Source of the DNA: Seminavis robusta
Lineage: Eukaryota; Bacillariophyta; Bacillariophyceae; Naviculales; Naviculaceae
Direction: 5' to 3'
Length of the DNA: 64,000 nucleotides
Assembly: GCA_903772945.1 (NCBI GenBank)
Contig: CAICTM010000225.1
Span: 25,231 to 89,230 of the forward strand
Shown one piece after another: positions 53,848 to 64,000 of the stretch (position 1 is the stretch's first letter; each line of letters begins with the position of its first letter). The notes below the pieces were generated by a model. The model was not told the DNA's origin, searched no databases, and worked only from the letters and a program-made list of their open reading frames with translations. Made by a program: the position numbers and the translations under genes.

Positions 53848-56833
53848 AGAAAAGAGGTCAGAGTTAGAGAGACGGTCCGGGGTGTCAGAGCAGTAAAGCC
53901 CGGGGGTATCAGGAGCTAGCTAGCATGGTCCATCGGCGGAAGTTGCTATTGCAAAAGATTATCCATCCAGTTCAACCTCACCTGTGGGACTCTCCTTGCC
54001 TTCTCCTGGGGGTACATTCATCATGGTGCCTCTTTGCTAGAAGCAAGCAATACTGGAGTTCTGGAATAGTTTGTGGTGTCTCTTACTGTGGTAGTAGTAT
54101 TGTTAGAATCACGCAAAAAGCTTTAGGGCTTGATTCGATTCTACGGTACGACTATGGGGTAAGCGTAAGCTGTTCGGGTTTTGTGTGGGGCGCAGTTGCT
54201 TTTTGCTTTGTGCTTTGGTGGGATGGGAGGATTGTGAGCTAATAAGCCACCGCAAGTCCAGGGGAACCAACTGTGCACCAACCGTAGATGTCCATATATG
54301 CGACAGCTTTGCGACGCACTAATAACAGGAAAGCAATAGAGTTGGAAGCAAGAATATCCAAGAGGCAATTGCTGGGCCGAGGTCCGACCTTCTCAATTGC
54401 CAGGTATCTATCAATTTTACAACTGGTACAGCTCCACGACCACTTCGTAGCGCAGCTACGGTACTATCACTGTCTCGACCGAGTACACTACCAGCAGCCC
54501 TTAGTGAGTACTCGAGTACAAAGTACTAGTGCTACCCGTTGGAGGACAGCTGCTGGTGAACCGACCAATGCATACTCGCATACTAGCTAGTACTAGTACT
54601 CACCCGCCCCCAGTATAATAGCACTCGGAGATCTAGAGTTACACTGTGCAAGGCGAGAAAGAGGATATAGCACCAGCTTGAACACAACGCAGCAAGCACT
54701 TCCTTTGGCTTGCTGGGACAATTTCATTCGTTTCAGACACACACTGACAAACAACTAACTTTCTACTTTCTGTTTCAGTGACACTGAGTAGCTCACTGAG
54801 AAAGGATATAGGGGAATCTGGTGGGGCAACATCCACGATTTCGCCTTAACAAAGGGATCTGAAAGTCAGAGTGCTGTCAGAGATAGTGGCTAAAGGAACA
54901 TCTAAATGGATGTCCTGCAAGGCTGCAGTCGAAGTCTCGAGATCTTTCTCTGAATCTCGCTTCACTTAAAGGTGGCACTTGGAACAGGAGACCTATCCCA
55001 ACGGCAACTGTTCGATGTCCTTCCTTATGTTGCAGCATCCGAACTTGAATAGCAAAGCTATAGGAACACAGGAACCATGCTGCGGGAGCTCTGCGGGAAC
55101 GTTCACGTTCACTATCCGATGCTTTGTCTACTGGCTGAAAATTTGGTTTACAGGTCCCAGACCTGTTGTTAAGATAACCCAAGAACTAACATTCAATTCC
55201 AAGTTTGCAATCTAGTCTAAAAATACAGCCAAGAACCCAATAAATAAAAATATCTATCCTTGGATTCTCTCTTGACGAGCTTGGAAAATCTTGGAGCAGA
55301 GGTTTTGAGTTCATCAATCAGTATTTACTAAGACTGAATAGCTAGCTGATTAAGGAAACATAGAAGTAACACTCTCAGAGCTCAGAGTTGTAGCCAGATG
55401 GGGTCAAGTCCTCACCCTACGTGTTCATAACAATTAATCTTATAAAAGAGTGTAAGATGGCCTGGACAGATTCACTTTCAAAATGGGGGCTGTAAAACTA
55501 AAACTTCAAGGGAAAGGCAGCAGAGCAGTCTTACAAAAGGTATGGGTTCTCTTCGTAAACTCAGATTTAAAATCGGTTTCCGTGTCCTCAGACCGCAAAG
55601 CGCTGGCTCGCAGCTCTAAGGTGACAGCATGAACTTATTGGGTGCAGCAGAAAGCAGAAGAATGCTTCAAAGAGCTTCCAAGCTTCTGTCACCTTCCAAG
55701 GAGTCCTGAACAATGTCATTAAAAATTTCAAAGACTGGCACAATGTCATTTTCAACAGACTGCTCAACTCACAGCAACTTTCAATCATGCTTGAAGAAAT
55801 GAATGCTGCATAGGATTGCTCTGGAAGAATCTGCAGGAGACAATGGGGGATATCGTGGCATTAAGTGCCGCACATACGATAGACACTTTAGAAGAGAGTG
55901 TGAGAGAGTTAATACGACATACGACATACGACCACGCAACCGATCAAAGATGTTCAGAGTTCTCCTTTGCATTGGATGCATTCTATACCTTCTCTTTGAG
56001 CAATGGTCGGTGCCACTAGTTCTCCCTGGAAGTCCCAGCGAGATTGTCGTATCAGTGACTGAGCAATCCATGGAGTACAGAGAGTGGACAGCAGCTGAGA
56101 GCTACGGTATGCATACCAGTAGTGGAGTAAGTTGGAAGAGTCTTCAACCTGACGGCCAGTAGGACAGATCAAAGGTCATTGCAACACAATCAGAGCTAAA
56201 ATAATTAATCACCTTGTTCTGGTAAACTGAAACACAGTTTCTTCGATCCACCTGGCAAAAGGAGAAGGCCGACTTCCCCGAGTTGGTTTCGCACTCACGT
56301 CCTCAAATTCCCTGTTCCCTTTACCGGTATTAATAGTTCCCGCGTTCCCGCACTCGAGTACTCTGCTGTATGCATACTGGTACCGCCGGTACCAATGTAC
56401 CAATACATCATACTCAGAGTACTATGTACACGTACATGTATCATACATACCGTGTCGTTGAAATCGTCAGAGTTGGTTTCAGCGATGGAGCTGCTTTTGG
56501 CTGGATAATGTCCTTCAAGGTGTAAGAAGAGAGGGGTGATGTGGTGTTTTCGCTGTAACATGGGCACAAGTGTTGATTCCAGCATCAACAAGTGTCGTGT
56601 TGAGCAAAGTTTTTCTATGATGTTAATGTACTTTTTGGTAAAAAGTGAGACTCGCCCGGCGATTTCAGTGTGGATTCAAAAGACGCTTTCCGAATTGTGA
56701 CTAAAAAAGGTCATCAATTTTTAATCACAGGTCAGTCACGCATCTCAAATTGAAAAAAAGATAATAGCGCGTCGATCGCTCAAGCCCTCTTTGACCACTG
56801 TAAAGAGATGCTTTCTCTCACAAGCAGTCCACC
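53848..56833. other. 3 kb intergenic region, no gene supported
   Basis: Upstream side of the HSF gene. Palindromic words CTAGCTAG (53914-53924, 54584-54596), TACTAGTACT (54520s, 54590s) and TACGTACATG (56427-56438) recur. Frames are short and lack motifs. A direct repeat ACGACATACGAC sits at 55915-55932. Confidence 0.45.
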
Positions 56834-56974
56834 ATGGAACCAGTAAGACACCAACCAACTGGTGAGCGAATTGAGTCGCTCGCCGATGCCGTCGTGAAAC
56901 CCAGGATCGCTCACAAATTCCTCCAAGATCTCATCGCGTCGAAAGATCCGTCGTCAAAGATCGCGACATCGTGA
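56834..56974 (+). CDS. Possible 46-residue protein
   Basis: ATG in the context CCACCATGG, which is a strong start context, opens 46 codons with a protein-like sequence (GERIESLADAVVKPRIAHKF, then LQDLIASKDPSSKIATS). It may instead be a first exon: it lies just beyond the 3' end of the Tc1-like gene on the other strand. No family recognised. Confidence 0.25.
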   Translation: MEPVRHQPTGERIESLADAVVKPRIAHKFLQDLIASKDPSSKIATS

Positions 56975-57099
56975 AGGTTTCCCCTCATAATGCAGTTCCC
57001 ACAGAGCCCATAAACCACCCACAGACTCACTTTAAAGACAACCAACCACACCCCACAAACACACAGCCACAATCCCTTCTGTTGCATGCCTTGCAACAA

Positions 57100-59810
57100 T
57101 CACTTCTCCACCTCCATCTCTTCATCCTCATCCTAAAATGGCAACAGTTCAAAAGGAGTTAGAAATAAGACCATAGAAAAGCAGTGCAAACAACAACACG
57201 AAAGCTCACCTCCACCTCCTTTGGCTCATCTCGATACCTGACCAGAGAGGCTGTGATCTTCTCATCCTCGCCAGCCACTGCGTCGGCATGGATGCGGCCC
57301 TTGTATTTGTACTTGTTGGGATCCAAATTCTTCGTCCTGGCACCGCCCCTCTTGTTCTTGTTTCCCAACCTCCATAGCATATCAATAGCAACCTGTTGCC
57401 GTTTGCCCTTTCGATCACCAAGTCCAGGAACAACACAGCCCCAATGTTCGACGATGGCCTTGAGCGCGTCCAATACTTTGAGCACATCTTGACGAATCCT
57501 CCTGCCAGTCGGATTCCCCACCTTGTAGATTCTGCGGAGAGCATCGGTGCCTCGCTTTGGAGTGCTAATGTCGAACTTGCGGGAATCTTCATCCTTCATG
57601 TGAGACGTCATCAAGCAGTGATAAGCAAGCGAATCCATCAAGTCCTTATTCAGGCTGCAATCCCACGGCATCAATTCTGGCGAGTTCCCGACCGGTGCCT
57701 TTGAATAACGCTTGAGCTCCGGTTCCATGTTGACACCCAAAACAGGCAACAACCAATGCTTGTAGTATCCCTTCTCCTTCATCCACTTGACCGTAACCTT
57801 GGCCGTCATGAGGGACAATGCGTCATGGTAAAAGTACCAATTGTTCCCAAAATCATGATGACGAGACTCATAGAAATGCTTGGTCTTCAGGTAAATGTGC
57901 TCCACCAAGTCAGTGACACAACAGTATGGTGACAAATGTGAGACTTCCTTGATCTTCGACATCCAGCCTTGACCATAGCGAGCCTGATAGGGATTCTCCG
58001 CCTTCCGATAGTCATTACCATCCGGCGGATCACCAGGTTTTGCACTCAGCTGCACAGAGACCTGCCACTTCGTCAAAAGATTCCTATTGATACCGGGCTC
58101 CTTGAGCAAAGCCTTTTCCTGTGCCGAGTTCCTTGGAAGCTCAAGCACATCCCTGACAGTGTAGATACCGTGGTTGTTCAACTTGCCCTGAGTGGCACCA
58201 GCGACTCCATTGAATGCGGTCACGTCATCACCTTGGTAGATGACTCCATCCTCCCGTCCATCAGTCACCCAACCAGAGCTCTTTCCGCTCTTGAGACCCT
58301 TGACGCGGCCAATCTCAGTGTTGATCTTCGTCTTGTAATCTTTGATCGAAAGCATGATCTTGCCACTGTAGTCAAAGTAGTCGAGCAATTCGGTCTTGCT
58401 GTCGTTGACATTATTGCCATCTTTGTCAGGGTTGACTTCTTCGTCGCCAAAGTAGACACAACCAGGACAAATGCGGATCTCCTTGTCGTACTTGACTTGG
58501 AGGAAAGACTTGTCCTCTTCCTTGTATTTGCCGTTCTCCAAGTCAATCTTGCCGTTCTCATTACGTGGAAATTTGACTTGAAACTTCCTGCCAGCTTGGA
58601 CGGTCGCATCCCCAATAGCACAGGCTTTATGCGTCTCATCCCACCAGCAAACTTGAGCGATGTTGAACTCGTAGGGTTTCAACTTCTCTTCGTCAAAGCA
58701 ATCGGGAAGATCCCCATTCTCGTCTTTCAAATACTCCATGACTTCCTCAGGGATCAAGTGACGACGGCCCAATCGGCAGAGGAGCTGCGCACACCAGTTG
58801 AGTCTTGCTTTGGCCCAAGCCGATGCCTTGTCACGGTTTCCCTGCTTCAGCTTCTTGATCGGAGACACCAAAGGTTTGAGGCGCTTTGATACGCCATAGA
58901 CAGCCGAATACGAAAGGGGTTCCAAGTCTTCGTCGTCGCGGTGTTTGTTGACACGACGATGGGCTTGCGCAAGACTGTATCCGTCCTCCAAGGTGTCACC
59001 AACGATCTGAGCTTCAGCCGCATCAATTTCAATCTTGGGTGGACGAGTCCGGCCAAGCTTCTGGCGCCCTCCAGTGTAAGTCTTGCCTTTGGCGTGACAA
59101 TCCAAGACATTTTCAAACACATAACGGTAATCATTGCCTGGAGGAATGCGAAGTGCCTTCAAGATGTCCGCATGAATGTTGCCTTGTTTTTTCCAAAGAT
59201 CCTTGTCGTCCGTCATGTCGTAGACGTTCACAAACATGTAAGCAATGGCAATGCGTCGAGCCACTTCGCTTTGAAGCACAGGATAGCCGTTCTGTTCTTC
59301 CAAGGCTTCGTCCAGGATTTGATCCGGATCATTCTCTTCCATAAAGGCATCAACATCGTTGTCATCTTCCCGACTATCAGCGTAGAGAGTATCCTCTAAA
59401 TCGGCATCATCATCGTCGGTTTCAAGACTGAGGCTCCTTCGGCGGGTGGATCGGCGGGTTGATTGGTTGGATCGGTTCGAGTGGTTGGAGCCATCCAAGG
59501 ACATGCCACTTCTTTCAGTCCTCGTGGAGGCGTCTGAAACAGACATGACATCGTCCTGGTCCTCCAAGGCACCATACCGGTTGGTGTTGGATCCAGTGCC
59601 TGAAGTCCGTGGTGGAGAGTTGGGCTGGGCAGGTTGTCTTCCACGTGGCCGCACTGGAGTGAGAGGAGGAGGGTTCTTGTGATCATACTCTTGCTGTTCT
59701 TCCTTGGAACGATTCTTGCCACTCTTTTCAGTTGGAGAATGACTTCTCCTTCGACGGTTCTTCGGGGGGCGACCAGCTTTCTTCTTTTTTTGCGGCTGGA
59801 ATGGTTGCAT
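57100..59810 (-). CDS. Tc1/mariner-like DDE protein with internal helix-hairpin-helix
   Basis: Exons 59810-57210 and 57132-57100, across a 77-nt intron; the second adds DEDEEMEVEK. The protein has about 877 residues. The N-terminus is basic (KKKKAGRPPKNRRRRS, AT-hook-like), then Ser/Arg and acidic stretches. An HTH-like region lies at about 262-310. The DDE fold has D391 (VCWWDETHKAC), D663 (WYFYHDALSLMTAKVTVKWM) and D717 (GNSPELMPWDCSL), the last two matching the Tc1 pattern of NAP and SPDLNPIE boxes but 53 residues apart. Between the first two Asp there are 271 residues including a CxxC and an HhH-like motif (FNGVAGATQGKLNNHGIYTV). The ORF is intact, and an intron plus missing terminal repeats fit a domesticated gene, although an active element is not excluded. 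Confidence 0.72.
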
Positions 59811-60107
59811 GGTGGAAGAAGGATCAGCGACGGACGACTGGACTCAAGAGCAGCTGCAGGATGGCGGAAGCCAGACGAAGCGAAATTCGGTGGAAGGCCT
59901 TGTTCACGAGATCCATGGGTGGACCCTTAGATTTTGCTCTAGAATTGGTGGAAAGTCACCAAACCAAGCCATTAAAATAGGTAGGGGTAACTCATTGGAG
60001 ACTATATATCAGTACTATTACAAGTAAAATTGACATCCACAATGTTGGTTCACATGAAAACCTGAAGTGTCGTCGCTGGGAGCGGCTCTGAGCGCCATGG
60101 TCGAGGA

Positions 60108-60485
60108 TTATTGTTGCACCGGAAGCAGTTCAATTTCAAAATTTCCCTTGCTGATGGGAATAGTAACTTGCAATACAGTGAAGTCAGCCACTTCAAACTC
60201 CATCATGAGGAGCCTAGCCGTAGTGGTGCTCTTGCTTTGGCCGTATGTATACCCCACCGTATCCGCTGTCAAGCCACCGAGGCTACCGTAAGTTGTTGAG
60301 ACACTCGCAAAATCTAATCCACACATTGGTCTATGGAAGCTCCGTTGTAGCTGCTGTTGATCTTCCACGTCGACCTGGTATATTGTTGTTCTTGGCTTGC
60401 CATGCCGCTGGAAGTAAGCAAAATCAATTTTTTGACGTTCTTCTTCTGTTGACTTCTTCTGTTGACGACGGTCTGACTTCCACAA
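60108..60485 (-). CDS. Possible small protein or exon
   Basis: 125 codons. The C-terminal half looks protein-like (LMMEFEVADFTVLQVTIPIS, then KGNFEIELLPVQQ and stop) and might form a beta domain. The upstream half is Gln/Arg-rich and the opposite strand is also open, so the frame may be chance. No family recognised. Confidence 0.25.
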   Translation of the reverse strand: MWKSDRRQQKKSTEEERQKIDFAYFQRHGKPRTTIYQVDVEDQQQLQRSFHRPMCGLDFASVSTTYGSLGGLTADTVGYTYGQSKSTTTARLLMMEFEVADFTVLQVTIPISKGNFEIELLPVQQ

Positions 60486-61834
60486 TCGCTCGTTCCGCAG
60501 TTGCCGGCTTGTTGTGGATAGTAGAAGCGGTAGCGGTAGTAGTAGCGGTAGTAGTAGCGGTAGCAGTAACCGATGCTGTTGTTACGGTGGAACCGTAGCG
60601 GTAGCGTCGTCGTAGCGTCTTGTTCTCCTGCGGAAGCTCTGCCGATGGTTGCCACTCGATACGACAGACTGTAGTAGCGGTAGCGACTGTTGCCAATCCT
60701 CTTCTTGTTGCAGCAGCGGTAGCCGTAGCGGTAGCCTGTTATGCAGTGAATCGCGAGGACATGTTCGTTCGTTCGTTCGCTCGTTCCTTGTTGCCTTTAC
60801 CACCTTTACCACAAAAATCCCATCTTGCGTTGTTATCGTTCGACGCCATGCACTCTTCGAGGCCTTGTTACTATCGTTGCTCCATGGTAGCGCTCCTCTT
60901 ATCGTCGAGCGTCCAGGAAGATAACAACAACGAAGACAACGAAGACAACGAAATGGTAGCGAAACGATGCCGAAACGATGGTTGCCGCCGAAGCTGTGGG
61001 TGGTGGCAATGGAAACCTCCTCTCGCCAATGGGCTCCAGGACGACCCAGACAACCTTTCAACACCAAACCAACATGCTTTATGTTCGTCTAAGAGGTAAT
61101 AGAAGCGATCCGAACGGCTTATTTGGTTACCCCTACCATGGTTGGTGTGTCGAAAGTGCGCTTTTCCGCCAAAATAGCGAAATTATTTAAGGGTAGAGTT
61201 ATGGATCTCGTGGTTACAAGATAACAGCGACGGCGAAGAGATAACACCTCCTGAACGGCAGATCCCCATGGCCGATCCCTCGATCGACCGAATGAAAGGA
61301 AAGATAATGAAGAACCATTCCGACAGAGCTTTGCTTTTTAAGTGCCGATAGTCAAAATAATGAGATGCCAACTGAAACTGAAGACGCCTCCGACTGAACG
61401 ATTCGGATGCGATCTTTGTCAGTTGAATCCAAGAGGTTTGCCGATACTCAAGCCATCAACATGGTCGTCAAATTTCAATCGGAAGCACTTGAAAGACAAA
61501 CCAAATGAGATGCCGGCCGATGCCCATGGTCGCTGAAACTCATTCGGACGCCATTGAAGATGTCACTCGGAAGGAGTGGTGTCAATCGGATGTGTTGTGA
61601 GAGGAGTTCACGGAACAATTGGAGTAATCAACATGGGCTGACACTGATAAACATGATCGAAAAGGGATGCACTTGGTGGGATGCGATTTTCTTTGGATGC
61701 AATGACTAAATGCGAATCAACAAAGACTTTTTGTGACTGGAGAGCCCGCCATCTAGTTTAAAGCTAACCTCACATTTTGAACTCACATTTTGCCGAAATC
61801 CCATTGAAACACATGAAAACACCCATCGTGCTAC
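60486..61834. other. Repeat-rich intergenic region
   Basis: GTAGCG/GTAGTAGCG trinucleotide-like runs occur at 60519-60570 and again at 60672-60735, making all frames artificially open. CGTTCGTTCG repeats occur at 60763-60786. No gene supported. Confidence 0.5.
60519..60570 (+). repeat. (GTAGCG/GTA)n microsatellite
   Basis: GTAGCGGTAGTAGTAGCGGT-type units in tandem; shorter relatives recur to about 60735. Confidence 0.7.
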
Positions 61835-61977
61835 TTGGGGAGGAATTGTTCTCCATCAAAGAGACCAAAACTCATCATTTTGCTTGCTTTAGGTGTTGGG
61901 AGACACCCTACCACAACACCTAACACCAGCAGAAATTTGAGTTTTGGTCCATTTGAAGGAGAACAATTCCTCCCCAA
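61835..61977. mobile_element. 143-bp hairpin element (MITE-like foldback)
   Basis: The left arm TTGGGGAGGAATTGTTCTCC and right arm GGAGAACAATTCCTCCCCAA are perfect inverted copies. Imperfect pairing continues inward through GACCAAAACTCA / TGAGTTTTGGTC and TAGGTGTTG / CAACACCTA to a ~10-nt loop (ACACCCTACC). The whole could fold into one long stem. No coding capacity. I could not identify a convincing target duplication. Confidence 0.75.
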
Positions 61978-63162
61978 TCCAAACTCTTACTTGATTTCAA
62001 TGACACGGTACATTTAAATTAATGAGAATGCATGCAAGCATGTAGAGGTCAAGCGATGCGATGGCCAAGCTATTAAATTTCAGCCATTGTTACTCGAGGG
62101 GGTCCAAAATGTCGTGAAGTGTGACCTCAGAGCAAAGCTGGCTTTTCTCAGGGGGTTTGCCACATATGTCCTAAAACAGCTTAAAATGGCTATGTTCCAG
62201 AAACATCCCAGCATCCCGCACTGCAAACGCTCTGTAAAGAGGTAAAACAACTGATTTTGAACATATTGATTTACGCACCCCTGGTGCATAATTACACATT
62301 TTACGCACCAATGGTGCGTAATTACGCACCTTTATGCACTTATACATTATTTTACTACAGTCATTTTACGCATCTTTCCACAATTTTATGCACCAAGTTC
62401 AAAACTATGCACTCTACGCACCTTTGGTGCGTAAGTACACACTATTACGCACTTTTCTATTTTGCTTCGATCCAGTTCGTTTTTACGCACTTTTCGAAGT
62501 TACAGGACGTTGCGCGTACAATTTACTGGAAATAAGGGTAAGCTTCACAGTGTGAATGTCCATCTCCCGTTGATTCAGAAAAGCTTCCCATTCCAGCAGC
62601 AATTCCACCAGACGGAGCCAATCCTTTCGGAGCTGTGGTGTCGCAAAATATACGCTTTGCTTCAGGATTTCGATACCCTTGGTGGATCGCAATACGGTAG
62701 CAATCAGTAGCTAAGAAGCGCATTTTTAGGTAGCGCGAAAACGGGAGCACCCCTACCATACCATTCCACGTGTTTGGCATATAAAATTGTGACGTCGCTG
62801 GTTAAAGCTTTGGTAGTAATTTAGCAGTTTCGGAAGGCGAGGTCATCCAACCGGATCCGACGAGCTCCTGATTTGTAAGGTAGCATGCATGATAACATAC
62901 AGCCACGACTTGCCAACCCAGTCGTGCCCTTTCGGTTACTTAGGTATGCGTATGTATTTAGGAGGCAAACTACATACAGAATGCACCAGGACGAGTTTAC
63001 GGATTGCTAAGTACAATCTCATTTTATAAGATCGAGCCACTCCAGAGCCCAGAAACTGTCAATTTGGAACCTCAGAAGCCACATTTTTGACGGTGTCTAG
63101 TACGTTCTATATGCTAAAAAGTAACGTCTGTAAGCTACCAGTTGATTTGTACCTATCTACAA
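61978..63162. other. Non-coding region with TACGCACC motif cluster
   Basis: No gene seen before the ATG at 63163. The main structure is the motif cluster at 62270-62495, listed separately. Confidence 0.45.
62270..62495. repeat. Cluster of TACGCACC / GGTGCGTA motifs
   Basis: In about 225 bp, TTTACGCACC, TATGCACC or their complement GGTGC(G/A)TA occur at least ten times in AT-rich spacer. Some form palindromes such as TACGCACCAATGGTGCGTA (62304-62322) and CTACGCACCTTTGGTGCGTA (62414-62433). They could be protein-binding sites or decayed foldback repeats. Confidence 0.6.
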
Positions 63163-64000
63163 ATGGTTTGGTATCGTTGTGAGTACTGTGATGATTGGTT
63201 TAAGAACCAGAGAGCTCTATCAAGTCACATACAAGCCTATCAACCTTGTATTGAGGCACGGAACAGAGTGCTGGGCATTGACACTGGACTAACAAGAAGG
63301 AGTAGATCCAGGGCAAGGGCTGCAGATCTAGGTGCTACTGACACTGGGAGGCCCGCAAGGGCACCAACACCAACAACACAGGAAGAGGAAGAGGAAGAAT
63401 CCAGTCAGGACATTCCACAAGAGATGCAAGAGGAAGATGATCCAATGGAATGGGACCCCTTGAATGTTGATCGTACTGGTTCTAAAGATGAGGATGAGGA
63501 CGACGAAGATGAGGATGACGACGAGGATGATAGAAAACAGGCAGCGGATGCACAAATTGGCAACCAAAGTGACGGTATTAGGGAAGGCAGAGAAGAGGTA
63601 GATGCGGAGGACGAGGATCAGGAAGCCACAGACGAGGATTCGGATGAAACTGACAGTGATGAGGAATCCAGTAGCGAAGGATCCGTGGCCACAATCATAC
63701 AAAACGACAACCAGGACAAGCAAACAAGGATCAAGAGACCTCCTGACAACAGAATTATCAAGCAATTCAGACAGTACTGTGAGAAGAGTCGGCGTAGCAA
63801 CATCCCACTGAATGCAAAGCAGGCAAGGGGCGTCAGGCTGATGGATATCTTACGAAAGAACAAGACACCTCTGACTGCCTATGATGATATTCTTGGCTGG
63901 CACCTAGAGGAAACTGGTAAGCGAGTTGGAGATGAGCCAATCGGTGAGGTGCCAGACTACCTCAGCCGCAAAGCATTGATGAGCTTGCTCAAGAAACGGT
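63163..64000 (+). CDS. Zinc-finger transposon protein, N-terminal part (Plavaka/CACTA-like), runs off the window
   Basis: An uninterrupted frame of 279 codons from ATG at 63163 to the right edge. It opens with a C2H-C-type finger, MVWYRCEYCDDWFKNQRALS then SHIQAYQPC (C-x2-C-x12-H-x5-C). A basic patch, a ~110-residue Asp/Glu-rich stretch and then folded sequence follow (LMDILRKNKTPLTAYDDILG, WHLEETGKRVG, PDYLSRKALMSLLKK). An N-terminal finger, acidic spacer and a YDDILGWH segment are the plan of Plavaka/CACTA-type transposase proteins. The catalytic part, if present, is outside. It could also be a host gene of similar plan. Confidence 0.6.
   Translation, partial: MVWYRCEYCDDWFKNQRALSSHIQAYQPCIEARNRVLGIDTGLTRRSRSRARAADLGATDTGRPARAPTPTTQEEEEEESSQDIPQEMQEEDDPMEWDPLNVDRTGSKDEDEDDEDEDDDEDDRKQAADAQIGNQSDGIREGREEVDAEDEDQEATDEDSDETDSDEESSSEGSVATIIQNDNQDKQTRIKRPPDNRIIKQFRQYCEKSRRSNIPLNAKQARGVRLMDILRKNKTPLTAYDDILGWHLEETGKRVGDEPIGEVPDYLSRKALMSLLKKR

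Noticed and set aside
60520-60740. Tyr/Arg and Val/Ala-rich frames
   Set aside because: Products of GTAGCG/GTA microsatellites that keep several frames open by chance.
59986-61135. GGTAGGGGTAAC in inverted orientation as terminal repeats of an element
   Set aside because: Only 12 bp match, with no matching target duplication and no element-like content between.

Overview
The window looks like nuclear DNA of a diatom, probably a raphid pennate species; this is inference from gene content, with no marker gene to fix it. Evidence: intron-bearing genes whose introns I can place are all GT-AG and 77-120 nt long; a receptor cyclase that joins a class C GPCR-like membrane domain to a cyclase and a phosphodiesterase; a heat-shock-factor gene; a helicase-associated (HA) repeat protein; a transmembrane LRR protein; PT/PS-rich secreted proteins; nuclear-type tRNAs; and dense transposon remains. 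Intergenic DNA is full of short palindromic words such as CTAGCTAG and GTACCGGTAC.

Layout. 1-4974 (-): receptor cyclase/phosphodiesterase, 13 exons visible, running off the left edge. 5-8.5 kb: no protein gene supported, but an intron-containing tRNA-Met, a copied piece of that tRNA and small repeats. 8.5-10.3 kb: secreted EGF/PT-rich protein with a frame break, then mitochondrial ribosomal protein uL29m. 11.1-14.3 kb: transmembrane LRR gene cut by a 368-bp inverted-repeat element with a 5-bp target duplication. 16.4-18.7 kb (-): Crinkler-like P-loop NTPase. 19.3-22.8 kb: decayed transposase. 23.5-24.5 kb: membrane U-box protein. 25.3-29.1 kb (-): HA-repeat protein. 29.5-36.2 kb (-): apparently complete DIRS-type tyrosine-recombinase retrotransposon with split direct repeats. 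36.6-42.2 kb: three tandem paralogues of an unrecognised four-helix membrane protein, then tRNA-Ala. 42.5-47.4 kb: N-myristoylated-type unknown, atypical SDR, PH + J-domain (auxilin-like) protein. 49-50.7 kb: transposase-like remnant with a PCNA-binding-type motif. 50.9-53.8 kb: SAM methyltransferase and heat shock factor, convergent. 57.1-59.8 kb (-): Tc1/mariner-like DDE protein with an internal helix-hairpin-helix. 61.8-62.5 kb: a hairpin element and a cluster of TACGCACC motifs. 63.2-64 kb: start of a zinc-finger transposon protein running off the right edge.

The host genes do not form one pathway. Several belong to signalling and stress response (receptor cyclase, LRR protein, U-box, HSF), interleaved with mobile DNA. 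The best-supported unusual items are the chain of 11-25 nt microexons in the cyclase gene, the inverted-repeat insertion whose removal exactly restores the LRR reading frame, the DIRS element with a textbook A1-ORFs-B1-A2-B2 layout, and the tandem four-helix membrane family.
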